A stretch of 64,000 bases of DNA from Botryococcus braunii (taxonomy: Eukaryota; Chlorophyta; Trebouxiophyceae): contig KV908660.1 of assembly GCA_002005505.1 (NCBI GenBank), positions 32,544 through 96,543 on the forward strand, in the 5' to 3' direction. Made by a program: the position numbers and the translations under genes. This document shows positions 20,711 to 30,228 of the stretch, piece after piece. The notes beneath the pieces were generated by a model. That model was not told the DNA's origin. It ran no database searches and saw nothing but the letters and a program-made list of their open reading frames with translations. Positions within the stretch are counted from its first letter, which is position 1, and each line of letters opens with the position of its first letter.

Positions 20711-21949
20711 CTAATCTTGTTTAGGGCCCTTGCCCTTCCCTTTCCCTTTCCAATGTTTTCCCTTGTTAAATCCCTTAGGCCCAATGTGTGAGGGAGGTGA
20801 AACACCTTGCAGTGGTGCTGCCACTGGTTGATTGTTTCCTTGCCTCGGATAGAATCCAGGCTGAAAATTTGATGGGGTGTGCCCACTAGCTTGAGCTTTG
20901 GCAGCTAGATATTGCTTTTTAGCAACACACTGCCATGACTCGTGGCCTAGTTTATGACAAAAATAGCATTCCCTATCCTTTGGAATAGAGGTTCTGGAAT
21001 CAATTTTTCTCCCGGACCCAAAAGGGGGTGCTCCCACCAAACCCAAGGAAGGTGGTGCAGGGGGCTGTTGTTCCACCACTCCTGCTGCCACTTGAGGTGT
21101 CTGGGTGTAGACCCTCTTCCTCTTGGGTCCCTGTGCATCCACATATGTGCTTTTGAGACTTGCCTCATATTTAACAACATAAGTGCAAATGTCTTCCAGA
21201 TCAGTGAAAGGACTGCCTGTTGCAGGGTTCACAGTGCATGCAAGTTTGAGAGGAGTATTAAGACCCTTGGTAAAAAGATGTAACTGGTCTTGCATGGCTA
21301 TTTGATAGTCAACCTCTACATCTGCTAAGAGAGACATAAATCTTTCAATATATCTCTCGACAGTCTCATTTCCTTGAAAGACTTTGTCTAATTTTGCCCT
21401 GGCAATGGCCACTGTGTCTGTGGAATCATATCTTTTAACCATAAAAGTTTTAAAATCCTTCCATTCCAATGTATGCTCATGTATCCCTTCCTTTTCTAGT
21501 TTCCTTACATGTGTGTCCCAAACTTTTGTGGGTCTTTCTTCCATCAATTGCACTCCCAAGGCCACCCACTTTCCTGCAGGCACATTGGTTAGTTTTGCAT
21601 AGCCTTCCAACTTCCTTGCAAAATAGCAAAAAGATCCCCTCTTTCCCGAAAACAAAGAAGGAGGAGTTGCTCTTACTTGTCCACTAGGGCGAGGAGTCTC
21701 CTCCACCCCATCCCCTCCAACTTGCCTTTCGGCAAGAAGCTTTTCCTTAAATTCCAAAAATAACTGCTCCTTTATTTTATTGGTCAACTTGATCTTCTTT
21801 GTCTTTGGTGTGGACGGAGCGGGCGACGGATCGCGAGATGCCCCCTCCATCAAGTCCTCTACCAGCTCCCCTGAGCTTTCCAACGCTTCCAAAAATTCTC
21901 TTTCTTCCGAAGAAAGGTTTTTAAACTTCCCAGAAGAGGGCGGTGACAT
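20711..21949 (-). CDS. gag: D' gag, complete (412 aa)
   Basis: An intact Gag frame from the ATG at 21949 to the stop at 20711. Order: acidic N-terminus (SSEEREFLEALESSGE), P/T linker, core GKRGSFCYFARKLEGY ... TLEWKDFKTFMVKRYD ... FTKGLNTPLKLACTVNPATG, zinc knuckle CYFCHKLGHESWQC, and a KGKGKGKGP basic tail. It is the best reference copy for the Gag that G and E split in the outer D. It could still supply Gag in trans if transcribed from the 22068-22543 LTR. Confidence 0.9.
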   Translation of the reverse strand: MSPPSSGKFKNLSSEEREFLEALESSGELVEDLMEGASRDPSPAPSTPKTKKIKLTNKIKEQLFLEFKEKLLAERQVGGDGVEETPRPSGQVRATPPSLFSGKRGSFCYFARKLEGYAKLTNVPAGKWVALGVQLMEERPTKVWDTHVRKLEKEGIHEHTLEWKDFKTFMVKRYDSTDTVAIARAKLDKVFQGNETVERYIERFMSLLADVEVDYQIAMQDQLHLFTKGLNTPLKLACTVNPATGSPFTDLEDICTYVVKYEASLKSTYVDAQGPKRKRVYTQTPQVAAGVVEQQPPAPPSLGLVGAPPFGSGRKIDSRTSIPKDRECYFCHKLGHESWQCVAKKQYLAAKAQASGHTPSNFQPGFYPRQGNNQPVAAPLQGVSPPSHIGPKGFNKGKHWKGKGKGKGPKQD

Positions 21950-22053
21950 CTACGGCCCACATATGAGAGTTAGGACCTTCCATCGAACGATCTCCCTCCT
22001 ACGACTTTCCTCCTTCCACCACGCGAAAGACTTGCAGAGAACAATTCGGCATC

Positions 22054-22065
22054 TCGCCGATACCA
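22054..22065 (-). promoter_or_regulatory. Primer-binding site of D'
   Basis: Minus strand TGGTATCGGCGA, two bases after the 5' LTR. Confidence 0.85.
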
Positions 22066-22067
22066 GA

Positions 22068-22543
22068 TGTCGTAGAATGCACAAGTTAGGGAGAATTTCC
22101 AAGTTGTGAGAGAGAGAGAGACAAGGCCGGATGGCCGACAAGTTGGACGCTCTTTCCAATTACAAGTAACCCCCACCTCACGGAGCTTCCACTCCCTACT
22201 TGTGGTCTACTAAGCTTCCAAATTACCTGAATGCGTGTCTTCCCGTGGCTTACGTCTCTATCCGTTCCTTCCCGTGGTTCGTGATCGTGTGTTCACGTTC
22301 CTCCAATGGTAGCGCACTAGTCCACCAAACCTCTACAATAGTATCTAGAAAATATCCTAGAATCCTACTATGAGAGTAACGTCCATAACTATCCAATGGA
22401 ATTCGACGGCTAGGAAGCCAAGGCTAGACGCTAGGCACGTGCGTACTCGCGTTGCTCGTACGACATGTGCACCACATGTGCGCCTAGGCTAGGGGGTAAG
22501 GGAAATGTCCAGAAATGCCGGGAAATCCCTACATTCCATCACA
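22068..22543 (-). repeat. 5' LTR of D'
   Basis: 476 bp, D family, followed on the plus strand by the GGGGT target duplication. Confidence 0.92.
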
Positions 22544-22548
22544 GGGGT

Positions 22549-23232
22549 ATCACGAACCCTGCTTACTGTAACTATAGATAATCACACCTCCTATAGTTAC
22601 CAAACCAGCAAGTCGGAGGATGAAGTCCACAAAGCAATTTAGCACGACACAGACGAGGGACTCATCTGCTCAATGCTCGAATACCTTAACATTCTAAGGA
22701 CTATCGTCTGCAAGGCGGATCCTCTAACTTAGGGGACGAACTCTCTAGACAGCACTCACACCAATGATGAAACAATTAGGTTGAGTCATTAGACTAGCAC
22801 TTGTCCAAACCTTAGGTCCAGTTACCCTGCACTGCAGTGTAACCTTCGCTTGAGGTGGCTTTCCAACTAAAGGCATAAGGCATATCGTCTAGAGCAGCAA
22901 GCTATACACAACTAACTGCCACATAGTGTATCTCATGGGTAAGATACCAAAGCAAGTCATGCAGACACGGAACTACAATTTGCAGCTACACTGCCACAGC
23001 AAGTGCATCACAAAATGGAGCCGTGGGTCAAGGAAACATAACCCATGCAAAGCATATGAACAAGAGACATGCATGCAACCCAATTCATGATCCCTCTCCC
23101 TCCCAGACCCTTCCACCCTCCCTCCCTCTCAGATCCAAGCTGGCTGGCGAAGTCCAAGGGTCATCAGCCGCAAATGGCTGGAAAAGTCTCAAGGCCGCAA
23201 GTGGCTCAACAAGGGATGCCCGCAAGTGGGAC
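22549..23232 (-). other. Element G 3' untranslated region
   Basis: No gene. It lies between the chromodomain stop and the D' insertion. It includes a cytosine-rich patch (CCCTCCCTCCC near 23090-23130). Confidence 0.6.
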
Positions 23233-24480
23233 TTAAGAAAGGACTGGGGCAGCTGCCACGTCGTCTGCCAAGTGGCGAACATGGGCAAGGGGCTCCCAAG
23301 TGTTCTCAGTCTCATCATAGCCCATCCATTTGACCAAGTACCGCCAAGACTTTCCAACCCTCTTTTTAGCAATGATGGCCTCAACTTCATAAACGCCGCC
23401 ACGCTTATCTGCATACAAAGGAGGTGGTGAAGTAACAGTCACTGGTACAGATGAAGACACATAAGGTTTCAGCTGGGAAACATGAAACACAGGATGAATG
23501 TTCACAGTCTCAGGCAAAATAAGTCTAAAAGCACGAGTACCAACTGCTGCAGCAATAGTAAAGGGCCCAAAATACTTAGCTGATAGTTTTGACGAGAGCC
23601 CAGGTGAAAGCTGGTTCTTCCTTGCAGCCAGCAACACCTGGTCCCCCACCTTGAAAGGGTGGTCTCGTCTCTTTCTATCTGCATAAGACTTCTGCCGTTG
23701 CTGTGCAGAGGCAAGATTAGACTTGGCACTTTTCAAGGCAGTCTGCAGCCCCTCAACCCACTCAGACACAGCAGGATTTGCAGAACGTGAAGGAACAGCA
23801 GAAGACAAGGGAGTAAGGGGATGGCGCCCGTGATTCAGGAAGAAGGGTGTCTGCAGTGTGGAAGCCTGGAGAGAGTTATTGTAAGCAAACTCCACCATGC
23901 TTAAATACTTGCACCAGTCATCCTGTCTCGGCCCCACAAACCCTCTTAACATGTCTTCCATGGTCCGATTCATTCTCTCTGTCTGCCCGTCTGTCTGAGG
24001 GTGGTAAGCAGTAGACATAGCAATCTCAGTACCCAATAATTTAACAAAGGCCTTCCAAAAATGGCTAGTGAACCTCGGATCTCTATCACTCACAATGGAG
24101 GTAGGCATTCCAAATCTCACAAAGACCCTGTCTATAAACAGTTGTGCAAGTTGAGGTGCATTGATGGTTTTAGTGCATGCAGCCAAGACACACAACTTAG
24201 AAAACCTATCCACAAATACCACAATAGAATCAAACCCACAACAGACAGGTAAATCAGTCACTAAATCAAGGGAAACGCTCTGCCAGGGTCCATCTGGAAT
24301 GGGCAGTGGCTGAAGCAAACCATAAGGTACGGCTCCAGTTCCTTTAGTGCGCTGGCAGGTGTCACAAGACCTGCAAAAGTCCCTGACTGATGAGCTGAGA
24401 CGTGGCCACCAAAACTCCCTGCACACTAGCTCATACATCTTGTTAATACCAAGATGGCCAGAAAAGGGTTGGTATGGCAC
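23233..24480 (-). CDS. pol: Element G integrase with chromodomain
   Basis: On the minus strand it begins in the HHCC zinc-binding region (SGHLGINKMYELV ... CRSCDTCQR). The integrase core follows: first Asp in SVSLDLVTDLP, second in VSDRDPRFTSHFW, and the glutamate in DGQTERMNRTMEDML. Then come the GPY/F-type region (KYFGPFTI) and a C-terminal chromodomain (YEVEAIIAKKRVG, YLVKWMGYDETENTWEP). The frame overlaps the upstream RT frame around 24470, where one indel separates them. Chromodomains in chromoviruses are known to steer integration to marked chromatin. All catalytic residues are present. Confidence 0.92.
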   Translation of the reverse strand: MPYQPFSGHLGINKMYELVCREFWWPRLSSSVRDFCRSCDTCQRTKGTGAVPYGLLQPLPIPDGPWQSVSLDLVTDLPVCCGFDSIVVFVDRFSKLCVLAACTKTINAPQLAQLFIDRVFVRFGMPTSIVSDRDPRFTSHFWKAFVKLLGTEIAMSTAYHPQTDGQTERMNRTMEDMLRGFVGPRQDDWCKYLSMVEFAYNNSLQASTLQTPFFLNHGRHPLTPLSSAVPSRSANPAVSEWVEGLQTALKSAKSNLASAQQRQKSYADRKRRDHPFKVGDQVLLAARKNQLSPGLSSKLSAKYFGPFTIAAAVGTRAFRLILPETVNIHPVFHVSQLKPYVSSSVPVTVTSPPPLYADKRGGVYEVEAIIAKKRVGKSWRYLVKWMGYDETENTWEPLAHVRHLADDVAAAPVLS

Positions 24481-27137
24481 TCTCTCAGCACCTTCTCCCT
24501 CAATGCATCAGGTACATAGACCTTCCCTGATTGCACAGAATAAGGTACAGAGTCCCTCAATACCAAAACACCTTCATCCACAAGTTTAGCAACTGTGGGA
24601 TCAGAAACACAAAGCAAGGCAATCTCTTGTAAGAGAGAAGAGACAGCAACAGAGGAGACATGCATCACTGCAAGGTCAACACGCCTAGACAAGGCATCTG
24701 CAACCACATTATCAGTGCCTTTAACATACTTTATATCAGGCATAAACCTCATAATCTCAGTGAGCCAACGTTCCTGCCTACTAGTCCTAACAGGAGCAGT
24801 CAGTAAGTACTTTAAAGCCTGCTGATCAGTGTGTACAGTAAACTTAGCACCCAGCAATAAATGTTTCCATTTAAGCAAAGCATGAACAAGAGCCAACAAT
24901 TCTCTATCATACGGGGCCAACTTCCTCTCAGGGGGCTGGAGTTTCCTGGACTCGAAGGCGACGGGCTGCAGTCCCTGGCCTTGATCCTGCTGCAAAACAG
25001 CACCCACAGCAAAGCCTGAGGCATCTACATGTACAACAAAAGGTTTGTCTAAATCAGGCATCAACAAACAAGGAGGAGAAGAAACAAGATCTTTCAATGC
25101 AATGAAGGCTTCCCTCTGGGGTCCCTCCCAGGTCCAAGGCACATCCTTCTTAAGCAACTCAGTCATAGGATAAGCAACATCTGCAAAATGGTCAATAAAA
25201 GTGTCATAGTACTGTGTCAACCCAAGGAACCCTCTCAACTGTGACACATTACAAGGAGTGGGCCAATCCTGAATGGCTGCAACCTTCCTAGGATCCACCT
25301 TAATCCCATCCGGTGTCAACAGGTGCCCAAGGTATTCCACCTGCTTGGCAGCAAATTCACACTTAGACCTTTTACAGTAAAATTTATGTTCCCTCAGCAC
25401 TGACAAGACAGTTCTCAAATGCTCCATATGTTCTGCAACGGATTTAGAATAGATAAGGATATCATCTAGGTATACCAGTACAAATCTGTCAAGAAAGGGA
25501 GCCAAGACAGAGTTCATTACAGCCTGAAAGGTGGCAGGTGCATTAGTCAATCCAAAAGGCATCACAGTAAATTCATAATGGCCATAACGGGTCTTAAATG
25601 CAGTCTTTTCTATACTGTCTTCATGCATACGTATCTGATGATAACCAGAAGCCAGATCAAGTTTAGAAAAGATACAACTACCATGAAGTTGTTCAAACAT
25701 CTCATCAATTCTAGGCAAAGGATGCTGGTTCCTAACAGTAATCCTATTCAAAGCTCTATAGTCAATACACAAACGCCAGCCACCATCCTTCTTCGGGACG
25801 AACAGGATAGGTGCACCAAAAGGGGAAGTTGATGGGCGGATGAAGCCTCGCTCCAGGAGCTCCAGTAACTGCGCACGAAGTTCAGCAAGCTGAGCTCCAG
25901 ACAGTGGATATATACGAGAGGCTGGAGGAGTTGCGTCCGGCTCCAATCTGATATGGTGGTCTCCAGCACGAGAAGGAGGGAGGCCTTCAGGAAGTCCAGA
26001 CAGTACATCCTTAAACTCCTGCAAAAGCTCCTCCAACTCTGGCACATTGTGTGCATCAGTATCTGGACTGTCAGTCACTGCATTTAATTGAACAACATAG
26101 ATTGATTCACCCAACTTCACCATCTCTTCTACTTCCATAGATGAGATCACATATTCTGGCATGCCTGACCTCTGACACCCCAACAATACATGTGTTTTGT
26201 TGTCATGAGTCAAGGACACAGCATTCAATTTCCAATTAACAACTGGGTTAAAAGCAGTGAGCCAAGGTTTGCCCAAGACAAGATCATAATACATCAACTC
26301 AGTAGGGAGGCAGGTGACTCTAAAACCCAATGTCCCAACAGTCAGGTCAGTTGACACACTATGTCCTACCATAGATGTTCTCCCATCAGCCACTCTTACA
26401 GTAACATGTGAACTCAAAGATTCAGTGGGAAGGGCAAGCTCCCGCACAAGTTTATCATCAATAAAATTTGCAGATGCTCCACTGTCTAACAAAATCCTGA
26501 CAGTCCTACCAGCAAGAGTTCCCTCAAACTCAATACAAGTAGCTGAAAGATCAGGACCATCCACAATGTGTCTACTGTCTAGCTGGACAAAAGAGTCAAA
26601 ACAGGTTGCAGGCAGTGGCTTCTTCTTCACACCGAGACAGCCAGACTGTACCAAACAACTAAACAAGGGCAAGCCTGTATGGGAATTGCAATGGGGTGTG
26701 CACATAGTGGTGGAAGATAAACCCAATGCAGACAAAACAGTGGCCGAAAGTAGCAATTCATGTGATTGCTGTGAAGTAGTCCCTTCCAGCACCTGTCCAC
26801 AGTGACTTGAACAAGAAAGCACAGTCAATCTGGTCCCTGGTAACAACTGTGACACAAGCTGGCTGACAGAATCCTCTCTATCACTACTATCAACAAACAA
26901 AACAACATGAGCATCACTATCAATAAGGTGAGGAGCTGCATCTCTCTTACACATGCTCTCAGGACTAGCTAGGTCACTGGCAGAGGGGGATGTCTGAAAC
27001 TCTCTACACAAACCATGCCCACCTACAATATGGGTCATGAAATTATGGTAACAACTGTGGAAATAATTCTGCAGATGACCAAGCTCATACAAAACAGGAA
27101 TACCATACTGGGGCTCTGAACAGTTGGCTGGCATCAT
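24426..27137 (-). CDS. pol: Element G pol: protease, RT, RNase H (903 aa)
   Basis: Minus-strand ORF. Residues 1-200 have no clear domain. Then: protease with LLDSGASANFIDD (DSGAS at 26472-26486) and LGKPWL; the pre-RT segment GLPPSRAGDHHIRL; RT with [35 protein letters not shown] and YLDD at 25461-25472; and RNase H with HVDASGFAVGAVLQQDQG and DRELLALVHALLKWK. It runs to NVVADALSRR and the start of the integrase zinc region, where a single frameshift leads into the integrase frame. Gag is upstream (27181-28218), separated by 43 nt in a different frame. The protein is otherwise intact. Confidence 0.93.
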   Translation of the reverse strand: MMPANCSEPQYGIPVLYELGHLQNYFHSCYHNFMTHIVGGHGLCREFQTSPSASDLASPESMCKRDAAPHLIDSDAHVVLFVDSSDREDSVSQLVSQLLPGTRLTVLSCSSHCGQVLEGTTSQQSHELLLSATVLSALGLSSTTMCTPHCNSHTGLPLFSCLVQSGCLGVKKKPLPATCFDSFVQLDSRHIVDGPDLSATCIEFEGTLAGRTVRILLDSGASANFIDDKLVRELALPTESLSSHVTVRVADGRTSMVGHSVSTDLTVGTLGFRVTCLPTELMYYDLVLGKPWLTAFNPVVNWKLNAVSLTHDNKTHVLLGCQRSGMPEYVISSMEVEEMVKLGESIYVVQLNAVTDSPDTDAHNVPELEELLQEFKDVLSGLPEGLPPSRAGDHHIRLEPDATPPASRIYPLSGAQLAELRAQLLELLERGFIRPSTSPFGAPILFVPKKDGGWRLCIDYRALNRITVRNQHPLPRIDEMFEQLHGSCIFSKLDLASGYHQIRMHEDSIEKTAFKTRYGHYEFTVMPFGLTNAPATFQAVMNSVLAPFLDRFVLVYLDDILIYSKSVAEHMEHLRTVLSVLREHKFYCKRSKCEFAAKQVEYLGHLLTPDGIKVDPRKVAAIQDWPTPCNVSQLRGFLGLTQYYDTFIDHFADVAYPMTELLKKDVPWTWEGPQREAFIALKDLVSSPPCLLMPDLDKPFVVHVDASGFAVGAVLQQDQGQGLQPVAFESRKLQPPERKLAPYDRELLALVHALLKWKHLLLGAKFTVHTDQQALKYLLTAPVRTSRQERWLTEIMRFMPDIKYVKGTDNVVADALSRRVDLAVMHVSSVAVSSLLQEIALLCVSDPTVAKLVDEGVLVLRDSVPYSVQSGKVYVPDALREKVLRECHTNPFLAILVLTRCMS

Positions 27138-27180
27138 AAACAGGACTCACACTGCTGTTTTACCAAGAAAGACCCACAAA

Positions 27181-28218
27181 TCAAGTAGTACTTGACTTGC
27201 GCTTGGGTTGTCTGAGCTCTGGATGCAATTTCCAGCAACGCTCTGCTGCGTGTCCTGCCTTGCCACAATGTGCGCAGGGCTGCGCAGAAGTTTTTGTCGG
27301 GCCTGGTGACTTGGAGTCAGGGGAGAACTTTGGAGCAGGGTTCACAGGCTTAGACGGTCCTGGAAGGTCTGATATTGTCACAGCATGCTTGAAGTGGTCT
27401 TCCAAGGTCTGGGGATACTGTAGGGAGATGCTTTTCTGAAGATCAGCCCTGCAGCCAGCCAAAAATAAGTGACACAAAGTCTCTTCTGCAAATGCCTTTG
27501 GAACCTTTGACCTCAATGCATTAAATGTTGCAATATAGCTTCGCATGTCAGTCTTTCCCTGTGAGAGACTCAGCAACTGCTCTAAATGCCTCTTATGCAG
27601 CTCTACAGGCCTAAAAGCAGCAGTAAGTGCAGTCACAAACGATTCCCACGTCCCATAAGCAGCAAGACTCCCTGAAGCAATTAACTTAAACTGCCCAGTC
27701 CACCAATCCAATGCTTTTCCTCGCAAAAACATCGCTGCCACCTCTACAGACCTCCTCGTCTGTAGATCTACATCGTACGCACGCAAATACATCTCGGTTT
27801 GCATGAGCCATGGATCCAACTTCATTGGATCTCCCTCAAACACAGCCGGATCCGGGAATTTAAGAGAAGGCTTCCCTGAACTGGTGGACGACGCTGATGC
27901 CGGTGCCGGCATGGACGTTGGCACAGGCTGAGGCGCCACCACTGGTGCAGGCTGAGCCAGCGCAAGCTGAATCACTTTCTCTAACCCATCTATGATGTTT
28001 TGAGTCGGCGTCGGAGTAGGGGCAAGCGAAGGAACACCAGATCCACTAGCAACGGCTAGTTGCGGCAGAGCACCGATGTCTTGTAAATGCCTTATCATAA
28101 CAGCAGGATCTACAGCTGACAAGTCTACATCTTCATCATCCTGAAGATCTAAAGCTGGATCTTGCTCAATAGGGCTACGAGCACGGGCTCTCGAACCGGA
28201 ACGCGGATGCCGCGACAT
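27181..28218 (-). CDS. gag: Element G gag (345 aa)
   Basis: The minus-strand ATG at 28218 is about 58 nt downstream of the PBS. Order: basic arginine-rich start, an acidic patch (LDLQDDEDVDLSAVDP), an A/P-rich linker, then the Gag core (KFPDPAVFEGDPMKLDPWL ... FLRGKALDWW ... AFRPVELHKRHLEQLLSL ... MRSYIATFNALRSKV), and a CCHC zinc knuckle CAHCGKAGHAAERC near the C-terminus. The frame is intact. It is clearly homologous to the gag of the gag-only element E (29278-30228). Confidence 0.92.
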   Translation of the reverse strand: MSRHPRSGSRARARSPIEQDPALDLQDDEDVDLSAVDPAVMIRHLQDIGALPQLAVASGSGVPSLAPTPTPTQNIIDGLEKVIQLALAQPAPVVAPQPVPTSMPAPASASSTSSGKPSLKFPDPAVFEGDPMKLDPWLMQTEMYLRAYDVDLQTRRSVEVAAMFLRGKALDWWTGQFKLIASGSLAAYGTWESFVTALTAAFRPVELHKRHLEQLLSLSQGKTDMRSYIATFNALRSKVPKAFAEETLCHLFLAGCRADLQKSISLQYPQTLEDHFKHAVTISDLPGPSKPVNPAPKFSPDSKSPGPTKTSAQPCAHCGKAGHAAERCWKLHPELRQPKRKSSTT

Positions 28219-28276
28219 AATGAACTGCGAGAGAAAAGGAAACGCACCACGAACAACGACAAGGAACTAATCCTTG

Positions 28277-28288
28277 TCGCCGATACCA
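28277..28288 (-). promoter_or_regulatory. Primer-binding site of element G
   Basis: Minus strand TGGTATCGGCGA, one base after the 5' LTR. Confidence 0.88.
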
Positions 28289-28289
28289 C

Positions 28290-28552
28290 TGTAGCGTTAA
28301 CTAAGCGGAAGAGGTTTTTTTATGAGACAGTGAGACGTTCGTGGTGTGCAACGAAGGAGTGTTACATGATTGATTCGCAAGCCCACTCTTAAGACCAGGG
28401 TGGGTTGAATTATACTGTACTGCCTCAGACGCGTAGTCGGGCAACCGAGCGAACTACCTGAGCGAGGTTGTACTGCGAACCCAGATCACATGGCAAGTCA
28501 ATGAGCAATGCCAAGGACCATACTAGAGCATTATACCCTAGGAAATGCTACA
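28290..28552 (-). repeat. 5' LTR of element G
   Basis: 263 bp, same length as the 3' copy, followed on the plus strand by the ATACA target duplication. Confidence 0.92.
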
Positions 28553-28981
28553 ATACATTGGAATGGAAGGATTTTAAAACTTTTATGGTTAAAAGATATG
28601 ATTCCACAGACACAGTGGCCATTGCCAAGGCAAAATTAGACAAAGTCTTTCAAGGAAATGAGACTGTCGAGAGATATATTGAAAGATTTATGTCTCCCTT
28701 AGCAGATGTAGAGGTTGACTATCAAATAGCCATGCAAGACCAGTTACATCTTTTTACCAAGGGTCTTAATACTCCTCTCAAACTTGCATGCACTGTGAAC
28801 CCTGCAACAGGCAGTCCTTTCTCTGATCTGGAAGACATTTGCACTTATGTTGTTAAATATGAGGCAAGTCTCAAAAGCACATATGTGGATGCACAGGGAC
28901 CCAAGAGGAAGAGGGTCTACACCCAGACACCTCAAGTGGCAGCAGGAGTGGTGGAACAACAGCCCCCTGCACCACCTTCCT
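28553..28981 (+). CDS. gag: Element D gag, part 2 of 3
   Basis: It resumes in frame after G as TLEWKDFKTFMVKRYD, then VFQGNETVERYIERFMS, FTKGLNTPLKLACTVNP and KSTYVDAQGPKRKR to PAPPSL. The Gag assembly core is therefore split between parts 1 and 2. It is cut by element E within the codons for PSLG (TSD TTCCT at 28977-28981) and resumes at 40262. Confidence 0.9.
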
Positions 28982-29227
28982 TGTAAGAACAGTGTATCCT
29001 TGTACCTCATTATGGTCAAGGGTATACTTGTACGATACCGTACCATCATTGTCCAGACACTCAGACATTAATTCGCTATTACGCGTGCGGCTATATTTGG
29101 CGTTTCGCCTGTGCTTATCAGGAAGAATCCGCCCTCTTTGTAAGCAGACTTACTTTCGAGATCGACTTTTCCGTTTTCTCACGAGTCTCACATCTCTCTT
29201 TACTCTTCCGCTTGTCTTGTTATTAGA
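28982..29227 (+). repeat. 5' LTR of element E
   Basis: TGTAAGAACAGTGTATCC to CTTGTTATTAGA, 246 bp. Confidence 0.92.
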
Positions 29228-29229
29228 TT

Positions 29230-29241
29230 TGGTATCGGCGA
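29230..29241 (+). promoter_or_regulatory. Primer-binding site of element E
   Basis: TGGTATCGGCGA, two bases after the LTR. Confidence 0.88.
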
Positions 29242-29277
29242 ACTAGGTTCGCTTGCTCTTGTTTTCTTTGTGTAAAG

Positions 29278-30228
29278 ATGCCACCACGTCTTAGGTCCGG
29301 TAGCAGTCTGCCTCGGGTCCGCTCGGGTAGGTCTGCCAGTCCTCGCGTCGACCTGAATCGACTAGATCCTCAGGCCATGATGCAACATCTGCAAGCCTTA
29401 GGCTTGTTGCCAGCACCAGCAGTGTCCGGCAGCCCGCCTGCAGCACCAGCAGTGTCCGGCACCCCGCCTGCAGCACCAGCAGTGCCGCAGCCTGCTGCTG
29501 TGCCTTCTGCACCTCTTTCAGGGAAGTCCCCGAAATTTCCAGATCCTGAACATTACTCTGGAGATCCCTCAGGATTAGATGCATTTGTTTTACGCATGGA
29601 AAAGTTTTTGACTGCTTATGGATATGACGTGTCCTCAAGCCAGTGTGTCGCTGTGTCAGCTATGTTTCTGCGCGCCAGAGCGCAAGAGTGGTTTACCACT
29701 CGTCATCATCTCGTGTCTGGTGGTCAGGCGTCTCCTTTACAGAGCTGGAATGAGTTTATTGATGCTCTCACTGACGCTTTCCGCCCTGTCGAGCTGGAAC
29801 GAAAGTTTTATACTGACTTGTTTGCTTTGAAGCAGGGAAAAATGGAGATCCGCAGCTATGTAGCACTTTTTAACTCTCTCCGTTCGAAGACACATGTCCC
29901 ATTGCCGGAACACACCCTTTGCTTCTTGTTCTCGCAGGGCCTCCGTGCAGAGTGGCAACAGATCTTTGCTGTTCAGTGCCCAGGCACACTTGCCGAGCAC
30001 TTTAAGCTTGCTGTGTCTTTGTCTGATTTGTCTGGCAGTGTTTTACCGGGTGGGAAGGGTTCTTCTCCTCCTCAGGCACCACCTGCCAGTCCTATTAAGG
30101 ACCCCATTCCTAATGATCCCCGTGTGTGTACGCATTGCCACAAGTCTGGACATGTGAAAGAGCAGTGTTGGGATCTGCACCCTGATCTTGCTTTGGATTT
30201 CCTCAAGAAGAAAACCAAGAAGAACTAA
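29278..30228 (+). CDS. gag: Element E gag (316 aa), intact
   Basis: The ATG is 37 nt after the PBS. Order: arginine-rich start; three A-P-A-V-S-G-type proline/alanine repeats (residues about 46-75); the Gag core with SPKFPDPEHYSGDPSGLD, FLRARAQEWF, AFRPVELERKFYTDL and MEIRSYVALFNSLRSK; and zinc knuckle CTHCHKSGHVKEQC (30127-30168). The core aligns block by block with the Gag of element G. No pol follows. An intact Gag kept in an element without pol suggests it is selected, for example to package its own RNA into particles. Confidence 0.92.
   Translation: MPPRLRSGSSLPRVRSGRSASPRVDLNRLDPQAMMQHLQALGLLPAPAVSGSPPAAPAVSGTPPAAPAVPQPAAVPSAPLSGKSPKFPDPEHYSGDPSGLDAFVLRMEKFLTAYGYDVSSSQCVAVSAMFLRARAQEWFTTRHHLVSGGQASPLQSWNEFIDALTDAFRPVELERKFYTDLFALKQGKMEIRSYVALFNSLRSKTHVPLPEHTLCFLFSQGLRAEWQQIFAVQCPGTLAEHFKLAVSLSDLSGSVLPGGKGSSPPQAPPASPIKDPIPNDPRVCTHCHKSGHVKEQCWDLHPDLALDFLKKKTKKN

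Larger units (their letters stand above)
17674..22543 (-). mobile_element. Rearranged D-family element D', inserted in G, TSD GGGGT
   Basis: It is flanked by GGGGT (17669-17673; 22544-22548). On the minus strand the order is: 5' LTR (22068-22543), PBS, complete gag, protease and the start of RT to 19301; then an inverted block (18736-19300) made of PBS, LTR, polypurine tract and 73 bp of 3' region; then normal-orientation 3' region (18152-18735) and 3' LTR (17674-18151). Three LTRs lie within one TSD pair, and most of RT, RNase H and integrase is missing. The structure suggests a rearranged cDNA (see findings). Confidence 0.85.
17341..28552 (-). mobile_element. Chromodomain gypsy element G, minus strand, TSD ATACA
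   Basis: The LTRs at 17341-17603 and 28290-28552 are 263 bp each and are flanked by ATACA (17336-17340; 28553-28557). On the minus strand the order is LTR, PBS, gag, pol with integrase and chromodomain, 3' untranslated part, polypurine tract, LTR. The D' copy (17674-22543) is inserted in the 3' untranslated part close to the 3' LTR. Net length is about 6.3 kb. The LTRs differ at about three positions by my reading. A single frameshift between RNase H and integrase is the only coding defect I found. Confidence 0.92.

Noticed and set aside
29291..29638. Minus-strand ORF of 115 aa opposite element E gag
   Set aside because: Shadow of the alanine/proline repeats in gag; no domain and no promoter context.
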